A DNA stretch of 31,633 nt, from the IMG/VR virus record IMGVR_UViG_3300044998_000799, positions 1 to 31,633 of that record; one strand, 5' to 3'. The notes under the pieces are model-generated. The model had not been told where the DNA came from. It was given only the letters and a program-made list of their open reading frames with translations, and made no database searches. The position numbers and the translations under genes were made by a program. This DNA comes from a virus. Of this stretch, positions 21,423 to 31,363 are shown one piece after another; position 1 is the first letter of the stretch, and every line of letters begins with the position of its first letter.

Positions 21423-23908
21423 TGTTTGCAATTCCCCCGCGCACAACCAAGAAGATAACTCTTGACGAAGATTTCGCCGAGCTGGTCGACGTGACCAGCG
21501 ACGGCAGCTTGGTCTTTCAGATCACGTATGGAATCAATCAAAGCGAGGTCATCGCTAGCGGTGTTTCGACGATCAAGGTTAGCGTGTTTGCCACTCGAAA
21601 GAGAGAGGTCTCGATCTTTGAAAATAGAAAAGGACAACGTGCTTCCGCCGCCGAGATAATTGCAAACATTCAAGGATTGCAGCGAACGTACAGAAGTATT
21701 GCCAAGTCTAATGAACAAAATTTGTTAGCGCATGCGATTTCTGACGCGACTTCTCGAGTCAACAATCAGCTTGTTGCTTTCATTAGGTCTCCAGCATTTC
21801 AAAAGACTCAGAACTATACTTCTAGAATCACTCAGCTTTATAAGACAAAAGTCTTCTTGAAGGAAGTAGCTGCCGTCGAAAATGACGAAGATCTTGAACA
21901 TCCGATTTTGCAGACAAATCGTAATTCCTTGCCTGATATCGATTATCAGTCGACGGTCAAGCAATCGATCAAGAGCATGATGCTCAAGAAGAGCGTCGAT
22001 CCATCAAGCGTTGTCAACTTGTCACGAGATAGAGTTTCGGCTATAGCCAATCTTAGAGGGGTCTACATCAAGCCCAACCGTCCGACAGGATACAGGTGGG
22101 GAGACGATGAGAATGCTAACGTCGTTCGTCAGACATTCACCCAAATGGTGCCTAACACGACGCTCAAGGTCACGACTTCTAGCGCTATCACCACTGAGAA
22201 ACTCATTCAAGTCATCGAGACAGTGCCGCAAGATAAGATCAAGGTGCCTGTCACTGTTTCTATATCAGCAGAAAAAATGAGTTCTCCTCGAGGCTCTATC
22301 AGCACATTCTTCGTTAGGCTGGACGTCGTCAACAAGTGCGGAGTTATCGTAGATTCGATCGAGCAGGAGATCGATGTCGCTTTTCATTTGAGGATGTTCA
22401 ACACTCCCAAAATTGCGCCCGAAGTGAAGTTTGCTCGTTACGATTCCTTTAGCAAAGGTACGCTGCAAGTCTTTCAACAGGATCCTCGAGCTACTAGCGT
22501 GCGAGTATACAAGAAGTTCGTTTCTCACATATCCAATGAGCTAGACGATTATGTCTTGATCGGAGAATTTAGCGTCGCCAAGGGAGCGGGGTTTGCTAGC
22601 ATTCCCATCGATATTGCTAGAAAGGATACTAGCGTCTATCGAGTCATCCCTGTCAGTTCGGATGGAATTCCTGGATACGAATTTACGAATATCGTCATCA
22701 ACCCGCCCGGTGGCAATAAGAACAAGTATCGGTATGTTTCGTTGACATCGAAAATTGTTGAAAATGGAGTGGCTCTTGATGTCAGAGAGTTGCCTCCCGA
22801 CGTCGTCGCTTTTCGAATCCTAAGAAGAAACAAGACGATTTTTGAGTCGACTCCCACTACCGTCGGAGATGATGTCATCTATGTCGATCGCTCGCAAGAC
22901 GACCAAGTTTACACTATCGTCGACAACCAGGCGAAGTCAGATAACACATATGAGTACACCGTCGATCTGATATACCGAAACGGTACTTCCGATATCGCTG
23001 GTTATGCTATCGTCGAATATCTGCCACTAGTAGAAAACCTGGTCGATACCAGAATCGTCGATCTGCAAACGTCGACCGATCCGATCAACCCGGACGTGAC
23101 GTTTAGGATCGAATCTAAGCTGGTCGACGGAAACCTCGACGCTGTCAAAAATCTGCTAGAAAAGCAGGGACTCTCTCAGTTCTTCTCCGATAGCATTCTC
23201 AAAGAGAGAGACAAACTCAAGAAGTTGATCGCCCATCAAGTGACCCGTGTCAACTTGACGACCGGTCAACGCGAAAGTTTTGGAGTGGTGACGTCTGAAT
23301 TCTTTACAGATTCAGAGCTAGGAAAAATTAACTCGGTTCAACCTCTCCGACCGGGCTATCGATATCGATATGATGTTAGCACTTTGCTTCGGGCACCCGA
23401 GACTCTATTTGAAACCGTCGACAAGTCTGCTATCGACCCTGTGACGAAGAAGCCGTATTCGTATAAACCTTCCAAATTTCTTCACCCCATTACGCTCAAG
23501 AAAGGCAATATCTTGGAAAGAGAAGCTCAGCTTTCTCGTTATGCAAAAGATGATATGTCATTTGGAAATGTGGGAGACCAGGTCTTTACGGAAGTATCTT
23601 TCGCCCAAGAGCAACTGACACTAACAGATGTCAGAGCATTCAAGTATGACCGCCACCATGTGCTTTTGCAGTGGACTCTCGATGGAGCAGCAAATCTTAT
23701 TGAGAACTTCATTATAGTGCTCGAAGAGAACGGAATGTCAGTTCCTATCGGCAAAGTCCATGCCATCGACGAGAAGAGGAAATACGAGTTTATCCATACT
23801 TTGTCAGCAAACGATGTTGGTAACTACGTATACAACATTACTCCGGTCTTTACGAATTACTCTATGGGACCTGAAGTGAAGTCGAATTCTGTAGTGGTGA
23901 CTCAATAA
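21422..23908 (+). CDS. Large structural protein with FN3-like repeats
   Basis: The 828-residue protein has a beta-rich N-terminal part (1-60), a helical part to about 180, and then about four fibronectin-III-like or Ig-like segments: roughly 328-430 (SVRVYKK with VYRVIPVSSDG), 435-535 (FRILRRN with YEYTVDLIYRNG), 540-665 (YRYRYDVSTLLR) and 730-828 (HHVLLQWTLDG with YVYNITPVF). The recurrent pattern is a hydrophobic strand, a V-x-R strand and a Y-x-Y-x-V strand. Such repeats are common in phage tail and fibre proteins, where they mediate assembly or weak surface contacts. One-base overlaps couple it to both neighbours. Confidence 0.75.
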   Translation: MFAIPPRTTKKITLDEDFAELVDVTSDGSLVFQITYGINQSEVIASGVSTIKVSVFATRKREVSIFENRKGQRASAAEIIANIQGLQRTYRSIAKSNEQNLLAHAISDATSRVNNQLVAFIRSPAFQKTQNYTSRITQLYKTKVFLKEVAAVENDEDLEHPILQTNRNSLPDIDYQSTVKQSIKSMMLKKSVDPSSVVNLSRDRVSAIANLRGVYIKPNRPTGYRWGDDENANVVRQTFTQMVPNTTLKVTTSSAITTEKLIQVIETVPQDKIKVPVTVSISAEKMSSPRGSISTFFVRLDVVNKCGVIVDSIEQEIDVAFHLRMFNTPKIAPEVKFARYDSFSKGTLQVFQQDPRATSVRVYKKFVSHISNELDDYVLIGEFSVAKGAGFASIPIDIARKDTSVYRVIPVSSDGIPGYEFTNIVINPPGGNKNKYRYVSLTSKIVENGVALDVRELPPDVVAFRILRRNKTIFESTPTTVGDDVIYVDRSQDDQVYTIVDNQAKSDNTYEYTVDLIYRNGTSDIAGYAIVEYLPLVENLVDTRIVDLQTSTDPINPDVTFRIESKLVDGNLDAVKNLLEKQGLSQFFSDSILKERDKLKKLIAHQVTRVNLTTGQRESFGVVTSEFFTDSELGKINSVQPLRPGYRYRYDVSTLLRAPETLFETVDKSAIDPVTKKPYSYKPSKFLHPITLKKGNILEREAQLSRYAKDDMSFGNVGDQVFTEVSFAQEQLTLTDVRAFKYDRHHVLLQWTLDGAANLIENFIIVLEENGMSVPIGKVHAIDEKRKYEFIHTLSANDVGNYVYNITPVFTNYSMGPEVKSNSVVVTQ

Positions 23909-26900
23909 TGGCTCTTCTGAATACGCTCTCATTCAAATCGATTGCGGTAGCTCCTAAGCTGTCTATTCAACCCATTTCGAGCAAGACTTCTATATCCTCC
24001 ACTGTTCCCAAAGTGGTAGCTAGCCCATCGTTGTCAGCGGGGTCCGTCGTTGCATTCAAACCGATTTCTTCTACCGCTTCGATATCTTCAGACTTGGGAA
24101 AGTCTAATCTGCTAGCTAAATCTTCGCTAGCATCCATTTCGATCAATCGTTTTCCTATCGCTGAGATGGTTAAACCTTTTCGATTGATTCAAACTCGCCC
24201 GCTAGCTCCGCTTATCACGGTCACTACAACCAAATCAAGAGCGAACAGAGATTCTGATCAGAAGGCTTTTTCTCAGAAATTCCAAGCCCTTGACAAGAAA
24301 TTTTCTCCATATGAAAACTTGACGGGACTCTCGAGCCAGCGTCCCGAGCTCATGATGCTGACGGAATTCAAACCGATTTTCAATGAAAATTTCGACAAGC
24401 AAAGCGTTAGTACGTTTACGGGCAAGGACTTTGTGTCAGGCCTCAACGATTACGGAGACTTCATCGATATTCAGCTGCAGGTCAAGAACTTGTATCACTA
24501 CAATATCGCTAAGATGATCAAAGAGTTGAAAGAGAAGGATCCGGATATTAAGAAAGATCTCGAAGAGAGAGAAGTAGCATTTCTTGAAGCGATGGAGGCG
24601 ACGATCAGAAACGTCAATCATCTCTATGATTTGTCTAGGGCTCTCGAAACGAATAAGGATTCCTTTAATCTCAAATCGGATACGTTCAACATCTCTTGGG
24701 AAACAATCGTCCGAAACTACTTCTACGATTATTATGCGTGGTTCGTTCCCTATCTGGGAGTCTCGCGAAACTACACGTATATGACTCCTTCGAAGTTTCT
24801 AACGAAGTTTGGATATCAGTCTCAAGGAATCGCTAGTTTTGCTAGCACGAAGATATATCTGCAGTTACTAGCCGAATTCCGGAACCTCATTTCGAATTAT
24901 TCGGCTAAGCTGCTGAACCAATCGATCGATAGGCAAAAATCGGATTTCAAAGCCGTCAGCATCAACACGAATGCCAACAATACTTGGTACGACGTAAGTC
25001 GAAACGCTACCGATATTGAAAGCCCAGTCTACAATGATATCGCTCGGCTCAACGGTCGATCCGTAGGAGCCGCCGTCCCCCGTCTGGCTAGTTTCTTCGA
25101 GCAGATTGAAAAATCATTTGCTCCCGCTTTTTCTCGTGCCGAAGACAAGATATCTTTCTACACCCACTTTCTCTCCAGAGAATTCAGATACTCATCCGCT
25201 TTGTCTAATTCAGATACGCAGACGTTTCTGGCTCAGACGTATGGATACACGGTCAACAATCAAGGATCGAATTTCAACATATTCGATTTCATGATTGGTA
25301 GAATCGGTACCAAGATCACCGACGCTTTTGCTAATTCAGCTGGTGGATCCAACTCCATCGTTTCTCCTGCTCAAATTCAGAACGGAGACATTTTGGTGCT
25401 TCCGTTCGAAAACAAATATCTGGAACTCGATGGATCGATCTTTACACCCGGCTCAGAATATCTGATCGATTCTATTTTCGAAAATGCGCAAACTGCAAGC
25501 CCAGATGGTTCTCCGCTCGATGTTAGCAAGCTAGAGAATTATGCAAACACGACAAACCAGGTTGCCAACAAGTTCAGCGAATTTGTCGATAGAATGAGAT
25601 TCTTCTACCAGGTTCCGTCTGATGGATTCTCGCACTACTATCGTCTGTCTTACAACAATCGATCGACGATGGAATCACCACAGCGGTTTGTAGAGGTTAT
25701 CTACGATTCTCTGTTGTCTGGTAGGCAGGTTCCGAAGTATGAGATTGCCAACGATCCGATGTCGGCTCTCCTGAATCTGGCTTATAAGGACAAGACTCTT
25801 AAGGCTCTGCTTTACATGTACGTAATCATTTCGAATTCAGGCAATCCGTCTGTTTCGAATGTAGGCCAGGCCGAGATTCGTCGACAGATCAATTTTTCCC
25901 TGGGAACTTCCCTTTTTGTTAACAACGACCAATCGGCACTGGACAGAATCATTCAAGAGATTCAGACGAGGATGGCAGCTCTTGTCACTACTCGCTTCAA
26001 CTACCTCTACAATGACATCTTTAACGTCTTTGGTTTCTACACGACGCAGTTTAAGCCGTACTACTACACCTCGACCATGCAGACCTATCGAGATGTCAAG
26101 TTCGGATCAAGCTTTAATGAGATCACGGCCGAAAATATCGCCAACAGCCTCCGCCGTGGATCTCCTGCTCTCAACTTCTTGAAGAACACCATCGCTTCCA
26201 TCCAGAAAGCCTTCAAGAGTAATCAAGCTTTTGTCGATACTAGAACCCGTTACTCCGACATAAATGATTCTCTAGTGGTCGCTCTGGCCATGGAGCTGTG
26301 TCTGACGGTTTTCGATAATCATATCAACACAAGATTCCTCAACCGATTTATCACCCGCGGCTCCAGCTCTGTTGGTAGAGAGTATTACACGATCTCTAAC
26401 AAGCAGACTAACACAGGAGCTAGCGTCAGCTTGGTGCAGACAAAGATAGCCGATGAAGTAGATTTGACGATTCAATGCATCATAGGAATTACAGCGATGC
26501 TTCGAAGAGTAGTCGATTCTTCGCTAGTAATCGTCAATCGAGTTAGGAATCGAGAGACCGTTAGAGTCTTGAACGAAGTCATCTCTACGTTGGGAGACCG
26601 AAGTTATCTTGGAAATCTGATGAATGAGCAGCAACTCATTCTAGCCAAAGCTAGTACGGATGAGGTTCGCTTGAAGCTTTTTTCGAAGGCCAGAGGAGCC
26701 GATGTAACTATCGGAGCAGCCAAAGCTCGCCAGGCCACGGATGACCTTTCTATCCTCGACGATACTACTATTTCAGGCAATCTTAGAAACGCTTTTTACG
26801 CGTTCTTTGCTCAAGACAGATTTGCTAGCAAGAAATCGTTCAACAGTAGGATCCTCACTGTAGGCGTACCCAACGGGTTCACTCAAAGCATCAGAGAAAA

Positions 26901-27900
26901 GATCCGCCTAGATAAGCTTGACAAGAACTACAGCAAGAAGCAGGTAGATGTCGTCAATTTGACTTGCTACAAGATCGATGTCGAATTCCAGGATGTCATC
27001 TTCAAGCCTCAAAAGTTCCTTTTTGAGATGTCTCGTTTCGTTCTCAAAAACGAATATGATATCGCTCCGGTGGGTATTGATGCCGACATGAGATCGATTG
27101 TGCAGGCCGTGCCTACTCGAGATTATTCGGTAGAGGTATATGACCAGGTCGATCTTTTGAACAAGAAAGCCCTCGAAAAGACTCCGCTGTTTACCGATCC
27201 GCAGTACTCGTTCCTCTCTCCCGAACAGAAGATGAGCATGCTGCAGAATCACATCGGCAGCCACTTTCTCGAGATCTATCTCAGAATGCTAACGGGAGTT
27301 GCAACAAATGAATTCTCCTTTGAATTGCTGATGAATCAAAATGATAGAGTGGGCGATAAGCACACCATCGAAGAGCAGTTCATGAAGAAGCTCATCACGT
27401 CAAGGGTGCAATCTCGTGTCAATCGTACAGTGACATGGGAAGACATCGCAGCCGCGGGATTCTTCGAAGCTTATTCTCGAAAGAAAGTCAACATCATCCA
27501 GAAGGATGTGCACACCGTGCAGGATCTAGCGAGAGTAAGCACTGTCGTTTCCAATCCAGACTATGAAGCTCGTCGTCTGCTGAGGCCCAAGGAGTTCGAA
27601 AGAATATTCCACGTAGTCATTGACCCTGATGATTTTGAGATCGACGTGCAAGAGACGCAGAAGACGGCCCAGGGACGAGAGGCCATGGCTAAGCTTCTGA
27701 AGCAGAAGATCCTCGTCGACATCGACGAGAATTCCATAGTTACAAGCGACAGGGCATATGTCGACAAGCGGTATAAGATTGTCGACAGGCTAGTGAGCGA
27801 AAACAATCTCATCTTCGAAAAGTACTTCGTCACATTTGAGACTGTCTTGCCGAGCACTATCGATCCCAACGATCCGTCGAGCATCAAGAAAGACAAATGA
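23908..27900 (+). CDS. Very large structural-type protein (1330 aa)
   Basis: No family is recognised. Residues 1-110 are Ser/Pro/Ile-rich low complexity with an internal repeat: IQPISSKTSISSTVPK (20-35) and FKPISSTASISSDLGK (50-65), 30 residues apart. The remainder is largely helical and Asn/Tyr/Phe-rich, including DYYAWFVPYLG near 275, and ends with a mixed charged part (DPDDFEIDVQ, DPNDPSSIKKDK). No membrane segment or enzymatic motif is visible. Length, position and lack of enzyme motifs fit a tail, neck or baseplate protein. It overlaps the next gene by 4 bases (ATGA). Confidence 0.72.
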   Translation: MALLNTLSFKSIAVAPKLSIQPISSKTSISSTVPKVVASPSLSAGSVVAFKPISSTASISSDLGKSNLLAKSSLASISINRFPIAEMVKPFRLIQTRPLAPLITVTTTKSRANRDSDQKAFSQKFQALDKKFSPYENLTGLSSQRPELMMLTEFKPIFNENFDKQSVSTFTGKDFVSGLNDYGDFIDIQLQVKNLYHYNIAKMIKELKEKDPDIKKDLEEREVAFLEAMEATIRNVNHLYDLSRALETNKDSFNLKSDTFNISWETIVRNYFYDYYAWFVPYLGVSRNYTYMTPSKFLTKFGYQSQGIASFASTKIYLQLLAEFRNLISNYSAKLLNQSIDRQKSDFKAVSINTNANNTWYDVSRNATDIESPVYNDIARLNGRSVGAAVPRLASFFEQIEKSFAPAFSRAEDKISFYTHFLSREFRYSSALSNSDTQTFLAQTYGYTVNNQGSNFNIFDFMIGRIGTKITDAFANSAGGSNSIVSPAQIQNGDILVLPFENKYLELDGSIFTPGSEYLIDSIFENAQTASPDGSPLDVSKLENYANTTNQVANKFSEFVDRMRFFYQVPSDGFSHYYRLSYNNRSTMESPQRFVEVIYDSLLSGRQVPKYEIANDPMSALLNLAYKDKTLKALLYMYVIISNSGNPSVSNVGQAEIRRQINFSLGTSLFVNNDQSALDRIIQEIQTRMAALVTTRFNYLYNDIFNVFGFYTTQFKPYYYTSTMQTYRDVKFGSSFNEITAENIANSLRRGSPALNFLKNTIASIQKAFKSNQAFVDTRTRYSDINDSLVVALAMELCLTVFDNHINTRFLNRFITRGSSSVGREYYTISNKQTNTGASVSLVQTKIADEVDLTIQCIIGITAMLRRVVDSSLVIVNRVRNRETVRVLNEVISTLGDRSYLGNLMNEQQLILAKASTDEVRLKLFSKARGADVTIGAAKARQATDDLSILDDTTISGNLRNAFYAFFAQDRFASKKSFNSRILTVGVPNGFTQSIREKIRLDKLDKNYSKKQVDVVNLTCYKIDVEFQDVIFKPQKFLFEMSRFVLKNEYDIAPVGIDADMRSIVQAVPTRDYSVEVYDQVDLLNKKALEKTPLFTDPQYSFLSPEQKMSMLQNHIGSHFLEIYLRMLTGVATNEFSFELLMNQNDRVGDKHTIEEQFMKKLITSRVQSRVNRTVTWEDIAAAGFFEAYSRKKVNIIQKDVHTVQDLARVSTVVSNPDYEARRLLRPKEFERIFHVVIDPDDFEIDVQETQKTAQGREAMAKLLKQKILVDIDENSIVTSDRAYVDKRYKIVDRLVSENNLIFEKYFVTFETVLPSTIDPNDPSSIKKDK

Positions 27901-29861
27901 GTATCTCTCTACCGTCCAAAGAAGTCATCGTAGTAGATGTCCCTGAAGTCAGGGAATTCAAGGCGGCGTTTGTCTACAACTTTCACGTGCCTGATGAACT
28001 AGTTTCAGAAGATGCCACCAATATTCCGGCTAGCATCCTGTCTAAACCCGCGGAGCATTTCGATGCAGAATACATCGACTTTGTCAAGACGAGGATTCCT
28101 CGTCATGTTAGGTTCGATTTTTCTCCCGTCTTTATGCAGAATCCGACTTTGGAGCTGACCGACGAACAACGTCGCGACGTGTCGGCCAATAGGAGGATCC
28201 ATCAAGGAGATTTGCTAAGGAAATTCTATGATCGGATCATAGGAGAGCAAGAGTTCGCCAGTCTTTCCTACAACGTCGTCAATTTCACCGATCAAGGAAT
28301 CGAAAAGAAGTTGTATGACTTTGTCTCAGGATCTCTAGAGGTCATCCTAGAAGATGCGGACATTACCGTCTCCGCCAAAGGAAAGAAAGAGGCGGACTAC
28401 AAGAAAGAGTTGCAAGCCAAGAGGACGAAGAATCGAAAAGACCTGCAGACGATGCAGCGTAAGATCTCTTATGCCAATCGTCTGACTGGGAAAAATATCG
28501 GCATCGACTTCTTGCAGAGAAGCATGACTCAGCCTCGAGAAGAGGGCGTGTACTTCTTGGAGAATGACGGAAAAAAGCTGACCGATCGAGATGTATCTGT
28601 CGACAACCTGAAGAAGGTCTCTCTCAAGTCTCAGATCAATTCCAAAGTGTACGATACGATCGTCAAGACGGCGTTGTATAATCCGACCCACACGATTTCT
28701 TCTGAGATGGTCAAGCTAGCTTCCGTCTCGGAAGCTCGACAAAAGGAAGCTCGTTCAGAGACCACCCAGATCTCTCAGACTGATTATATGACGATCGTGC
28801 AGCCTATCGACATCTGCACGACTCCGACCATCACAGTTACTTCTGCTAAAAAGAGAATCGTTGGGTATGTGATCGATAAGTGGGAAATGCTTCCCAATGG
28901 AGATCTAAGCGCGAAAGAACCCATTCTTCTTGAGAATCCGTATGTGTCGACAGCTGTCGACTACAAGGTCAAATACGGCGGGAAATACGCGTATCAGGTG
29001 AGAACCGTAGCCGAATACACCATGCCGGCTATCACTCAGGAGGATCATCAGCTAGTCGTCATCAAGCTTTTGATCTGCTCTAAGCCCACCAAAAAGATTT
29101 TCGTGGAATGCTCAGAGGCGGTTCCACCGCCCTTCCCAACCGATTTGGACTTTGTTTGGGATTACGAGAAGAATAATCTAGTCGTGACCTGGACCTTCCC
29201 ACCCAATTCTCAGAGGGACATCAAGAAATTTCAAGTATTTCGTCGCCGGTCGATCAAGGAACCGTTTCAGCTTCAGAAGATGTATAACTTCGACGATACC
29301 CTACGACCCGAACCGTTCGTCGATGTCGATCCCGAAAATGTGCCCGATGATTTCATCGAATACATGACCAATCCCAAATTGACGTATGTCGATACGGACT
29401 TCAAAAAGGATTCGAGTTTCATCTATGCGGTTTGTTCCATCGACGCTCACGGCTTTACGTCGAATTACTCGACGCAGATGCAAGTGTCGTTTGATCGATT
29501 TGCCAATCGTCTGGTAAAGAAGCTGATCTGCATCTCCGACTGCCCTAAGCCCTATCCAAACATGAACTTGGCTAGCGATACATTCGTCGACGTCATGTAT
29601 CATGAAAACGGCTCGAGGATGAAAGTCTATTTCACCCCTGAGTATCTCGAGCTCTATAACAACGAGAATCAGATCATTCCGATCCTTAGCACCAACCAAA
29701 AGGATGCCGAGTATCGGATTCAGATCATCAACCTCGACGCTCAAAAAGAGCAAACCATCAACATCCAAGTCGAAGATCGTCGACGATATGACAAGACAAA
29801 GGAGGAGCTCTACAAGGGCTCTGGTCTGAAGTCGGTCGATCCGGATCGGTTTAAGCTCTAA
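27897..29861 (+). CDS. Structural protein with two FN3-like domains
   Basis: The 654-residue protein has a helical, charged N-terminal half (1-290; KGKKEADYKKELQAKRTKNRK near 161-181 may be coiled coil) and two fibronectin-III-like domains: about 310-405 (YVIDKWEMLPNGD, KYAYQVRTVAEYT) and 410-533 (NNLVVTWTFPPNS, IKKFQVFRRRS, TYVDTDFKKDSSFIYAVCSIDAHG). The second is the clearest FN3 match in the window. A further mixed region (540-654) ends the protein. It is the last gene of the long structural run; a 23-base gap without an obvious terminator follows. Confidence 0.75.
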   Translation: MSISLPSKEVIVVDVPEVREFKAAFVYNFHVPDELVSEDATNIPASILSKPAEHFDAEYIDFVKTRIPRHVRFDFSPVFMQNPTLELTDEQRRDVSANRRIHQGDLLRKFYDRIIGEQEFASLSYNVVNFTDQGIEKKLYDFVSGSLEVILEDADITVSAKGKKEADYKKELQAKRTKNRKDLQTMQRKISYANRLTGKNIGIDFLQRSMTQPREEGVYFLENDGKKLTDRDVSVDNLKKVSLKSQINSKVYDTIVKTALYNPTHTISSEMVKLASVSEARQKEARSETTQISQTDYMTIVQPIDICTTPTITVTSAKKRIVGYVIDKWEMLPNGDLSAKEPILLENPYVSTAVDYKVKYGGKYAYQVRTVAEYTMPAITQEDHQLVVIKLLICSKPTKKIFVECSEAVPPPFPTDLDFVWDYEKNNLVVTWTFPPNSQRDIKKFQVFRRRSIKEPFQLQKMYNFDDTLRPEPFVDVDPENVPDDFIEYMTNPKLTYVDTDFKKDSSFIYAVCSIDAHGFTSNYSTQMQVSFDRFANRLVKKLICISDCPKPYPNMNLASDTFVDVMYHENGSRMKVYFTPEYLELYNNENQIIPILSTNQKDAEYRIQIINLDAQKEQTINIQVEDRRRYDKTKEELYKGSGLKSVDPDRFKL

Positions 29862-29872
29862 AGAGAAGGGAA

Positions 29873-29880
29873 TATATTAC
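29873..29880 (+). promoter_or_regulatory. Candidate -10-like element before a GTG gene
   Basis: TATATT (29873-29878) ends 6 bases before the GTG at 29885, the same distance as at 584 and 6685. The only Shine-Dalgarno-like run (AGAAGGG) lies about 14 bases from the GTG, further than usual. It would start a new unit after the structural operon. Confidence 0.28.
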
Positions 29881-29884
29881 TACC

Positions 29885-30070
29885 GTGAGTAGCATTGAAA
29901 TTCCAGCTCAACTTGATGAATGTCCAATATGTGCTTCGGCATACGAGAACATCGGACATCCACTTAAGCCAGGGGTCATCATGATGCGCGTCTGCAAATG
30001 CAAAGTCACTGTGCAGACCACTCCGAATGGAACGATCACGATTTTAACCTCTCCCGAAGAAGACAAATGA
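29885..30070 (+). CDS. Small Cys-rich, zinc-ribbon-like protein
   Basis: The 61-residue product starts at GTG and has CPIC (13-16) and CKC (37-39), four cysteines in a C-x2-C ... C-x-C arrangement that suggests a small zinc ribbon. The rest is short strands with a Thr-rich end. No specific family is recognised; such proteins often act as adaptors or nucleic-acid binders. It overlaps the next gene by 4 bases (ATGA). Confidence 0.65.
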   Translation: MSSIEIPAQLDECPICASAYENIGHPLKPGVIMMRVCKCKVTVQTTPNGTITILTSPEEDK

Positions 30071-30330
30071 TAGAAATTCATCACATGTCGGCTTCAAATA
30101 TCTGTTTTCAGACCACTCCCATCGTAAGCCATCCTAGCTTTATCCAGGTAGTGAAAGACGGAAATATCTTAGGAGAAGTCAATGCAACGTTCGATTTTTC
30201 CAATTTGCCCAACGAGCATCACATTTTGGCTCTGAGTCTTTTGAACGGTCATCGAATCGTGATTCCGACCGATCGACCCGTCTATCACGACACTAAACCT
30301 CCAACGAGACCATGGTGGAAGATTTGGTGA
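30067..30330 (+). CDS. Small hypothetical protein with Trp-rich C-terminus
   Basis: I place the start at the ATG that overlaps the preceding stop (30067), giving 87 residues; the in-frame ATG at 29998 lies deep in the previous gene. The product is mainly beta-type (FIQVVKDGNILGEV, HRIVIPTDRP) and ends PPTRPWWKIW. The exposed aromatic/basic end could insert into membrane or bind a partner. Function is unknown. Confidence 0.62.
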   Translation: MIEIHHMSASNICFQTTPIVSHPSFIQVVKDGNILGEVNATFDFSNLPNEHHILALSLLNGHRIVIPTDRPVYHDTKPPTRPWWKIW

Positions 30331-30334
30331 CGTC

Positions 30335-30664
30335 ATGAAAAGTATGCTAAGAATCACACGCAAATTTTGGCGCCGCTCGGCGCAAGACGAAAAGAATATT
30401 TTAAGCGCTAGTATCAGCGATAAGCAGCGCCCTGGGCTATGGCTGGAGTTCGAAGAGACGTGGGAATGTCCTCGAGGAGTTGATATTGCACGAAATAAGA
30501 AGCGTGTCTCCCAGAGCGCTACCGGAAAAGTCTATAGATTTTTGGATCATGTTACTCCCGAGTTTTTGGAAGATAACGCAAAAGAGAGACGACGTTCCAA
30601 AAATTGTTTAGTATTGATGCTAGCGGAGGACTTTAGCTGTCTGAGGCTTCTCAAAGTAAGATAG
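30335..30664 (+). CDS. Small basic hypothetical protein
   Basis: The 109-residue product is basic (RITRKFWRRSAQDEKN at its start, KERRRSKN near 83-90) with a conserved-looking centre (GLWLEFEETWECPRGVD). No family is recognised. It starts 4 bases after the previous stop and ends 3 bases before the homing endonuclease. The endonuclease may therefore have landed directly behind it. Confidence 0.55.
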   Translation: MKSMLRITRKFWRRSAQDEKNILSASISDKQRPGLWLEFEETWECPRGVDIARNKKRVSQSATGKVYRFLDHVTPEFLEDNAKERRRSKNCLVLMLAEDFSCLRLLKVR

Positions 30665-30667
30665 GAC

Positions 30668-31360
30668 ATGATCGTCTACCTAGTCGAGAACAAGAGGAAC
30701 GGGAAGCGCTACGTCGGATTGACGAAGCACGATCTGGAGACTCGTTGGGGACAGCACGTCAAGGACGCTCTGTATGAACGCTCCAACATGCTGCTGCACA
30801 AGGCCATTCGCAAGAACGGTGCCGACGGCTTCGTCCGTACCGTCATCGATACGGGAGAGTCCGAGGAACAGTTGCGCCAGCTCGAGAAGGATTGGATAGA
30901 GGTCCTGGGCACGCATGTCTCTCGAGGCGGCTATAATCTGACTCTGGGAGGAGACGGCCTGCTGGGATACAAGCACACCGCCGAGACCAAACGACGGATG
31001 AGCGAGTCTCGTAAGGGTGAGCAGAATCCGAATTTTGGAAAAGATTGGGGCTTCAAATGGGTCGATCATTCCGAAAAGTTGAAAGAATTTTCTGAGTCCA
31101 GGGTAGGAGAAGGTAATCCCTTTAAGGGAAAGCACCATTCTGAAGAAGCTCGAAAGAAGATTGGTGAGGCTACTGCGCTCAATAAGAGAAAGAGTGTAGC
31201 GCAGTATACCAAGACCGGCGACAAGGTCGCTATATTTAACTCGATGAAGGAAGCCGCTGCTGCTATTGGAGCCCCGGGCTTGCAAAAGATTTCTGATTGT
31301 TGTAACGGCCGCTGTCGTTCGTATAAGGGATTCGTTTGGAAGTTTTTGGAGAAGGCGTAA
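30668..31360 (+). CDS. Intact GIY-YIG homing endonuclease with NUMOD3 and NUMOD1
   Basis: The 230-residue product has an N-terminal GIY-YIG nuclease: VYLVENK (3-9) and RYVGLT (14-19), Arg26, and the probable catalytic Glu73 in QLEKDW. GGYNLTLGGDG (87-97) is the usual linker. NUMOD3 DNA-binding repeats follow (HTAETKRRMSESRKG at 103-117, HSEEARKKIGEA near 157-168), with a related HSEKLKEFSESRVG segment between, then a C-terminal NUMOD1/IENR1-type domain (VAQYTKTGDKVAIFNSMKEAA, 177-197 and SYKGFVWKF near 218-226). Such enzymes cut a target site and copy themselves into it. It is free-standing, with no intron or split neighbour seen, and lies just before the partial MGxLD gene, a candidate target neighbour. 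Its GIY-YIG subtype differs from that of the broken copy at 6685. Confidence 0.93.
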   Translation: MIVYLVENKRNGKRYVGLTKHDLETRWGQHVKDALYERSNMLLHKAIRKNGADGFVRTVIDTGESEEQLRQLEKDWIEVLGTHVSRGGYNLTLGGDGLLGYKHTAETKRRMSESRKGEQNPNFGKDWGFKWVDHSEKLKEFSESRVGEGNPFKGKHHSEEARKKIGEATALNKRKSVAQYTKTGDKVAIFNSMKEAAAAIGAPGLQKISDCCNGRCRSYKGFVWKFLEKA

Positions 31361-31363
31361 AGG

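Noticed and set aside
29301-29768. 155-codon minus-strand open frame opposite the FN3-like protein
   Set aside because: It is a shadow of the FN3 coding frame, rich in Val/Asp/Ile as expected from antisense of this codon usage, with no start signal of its own.
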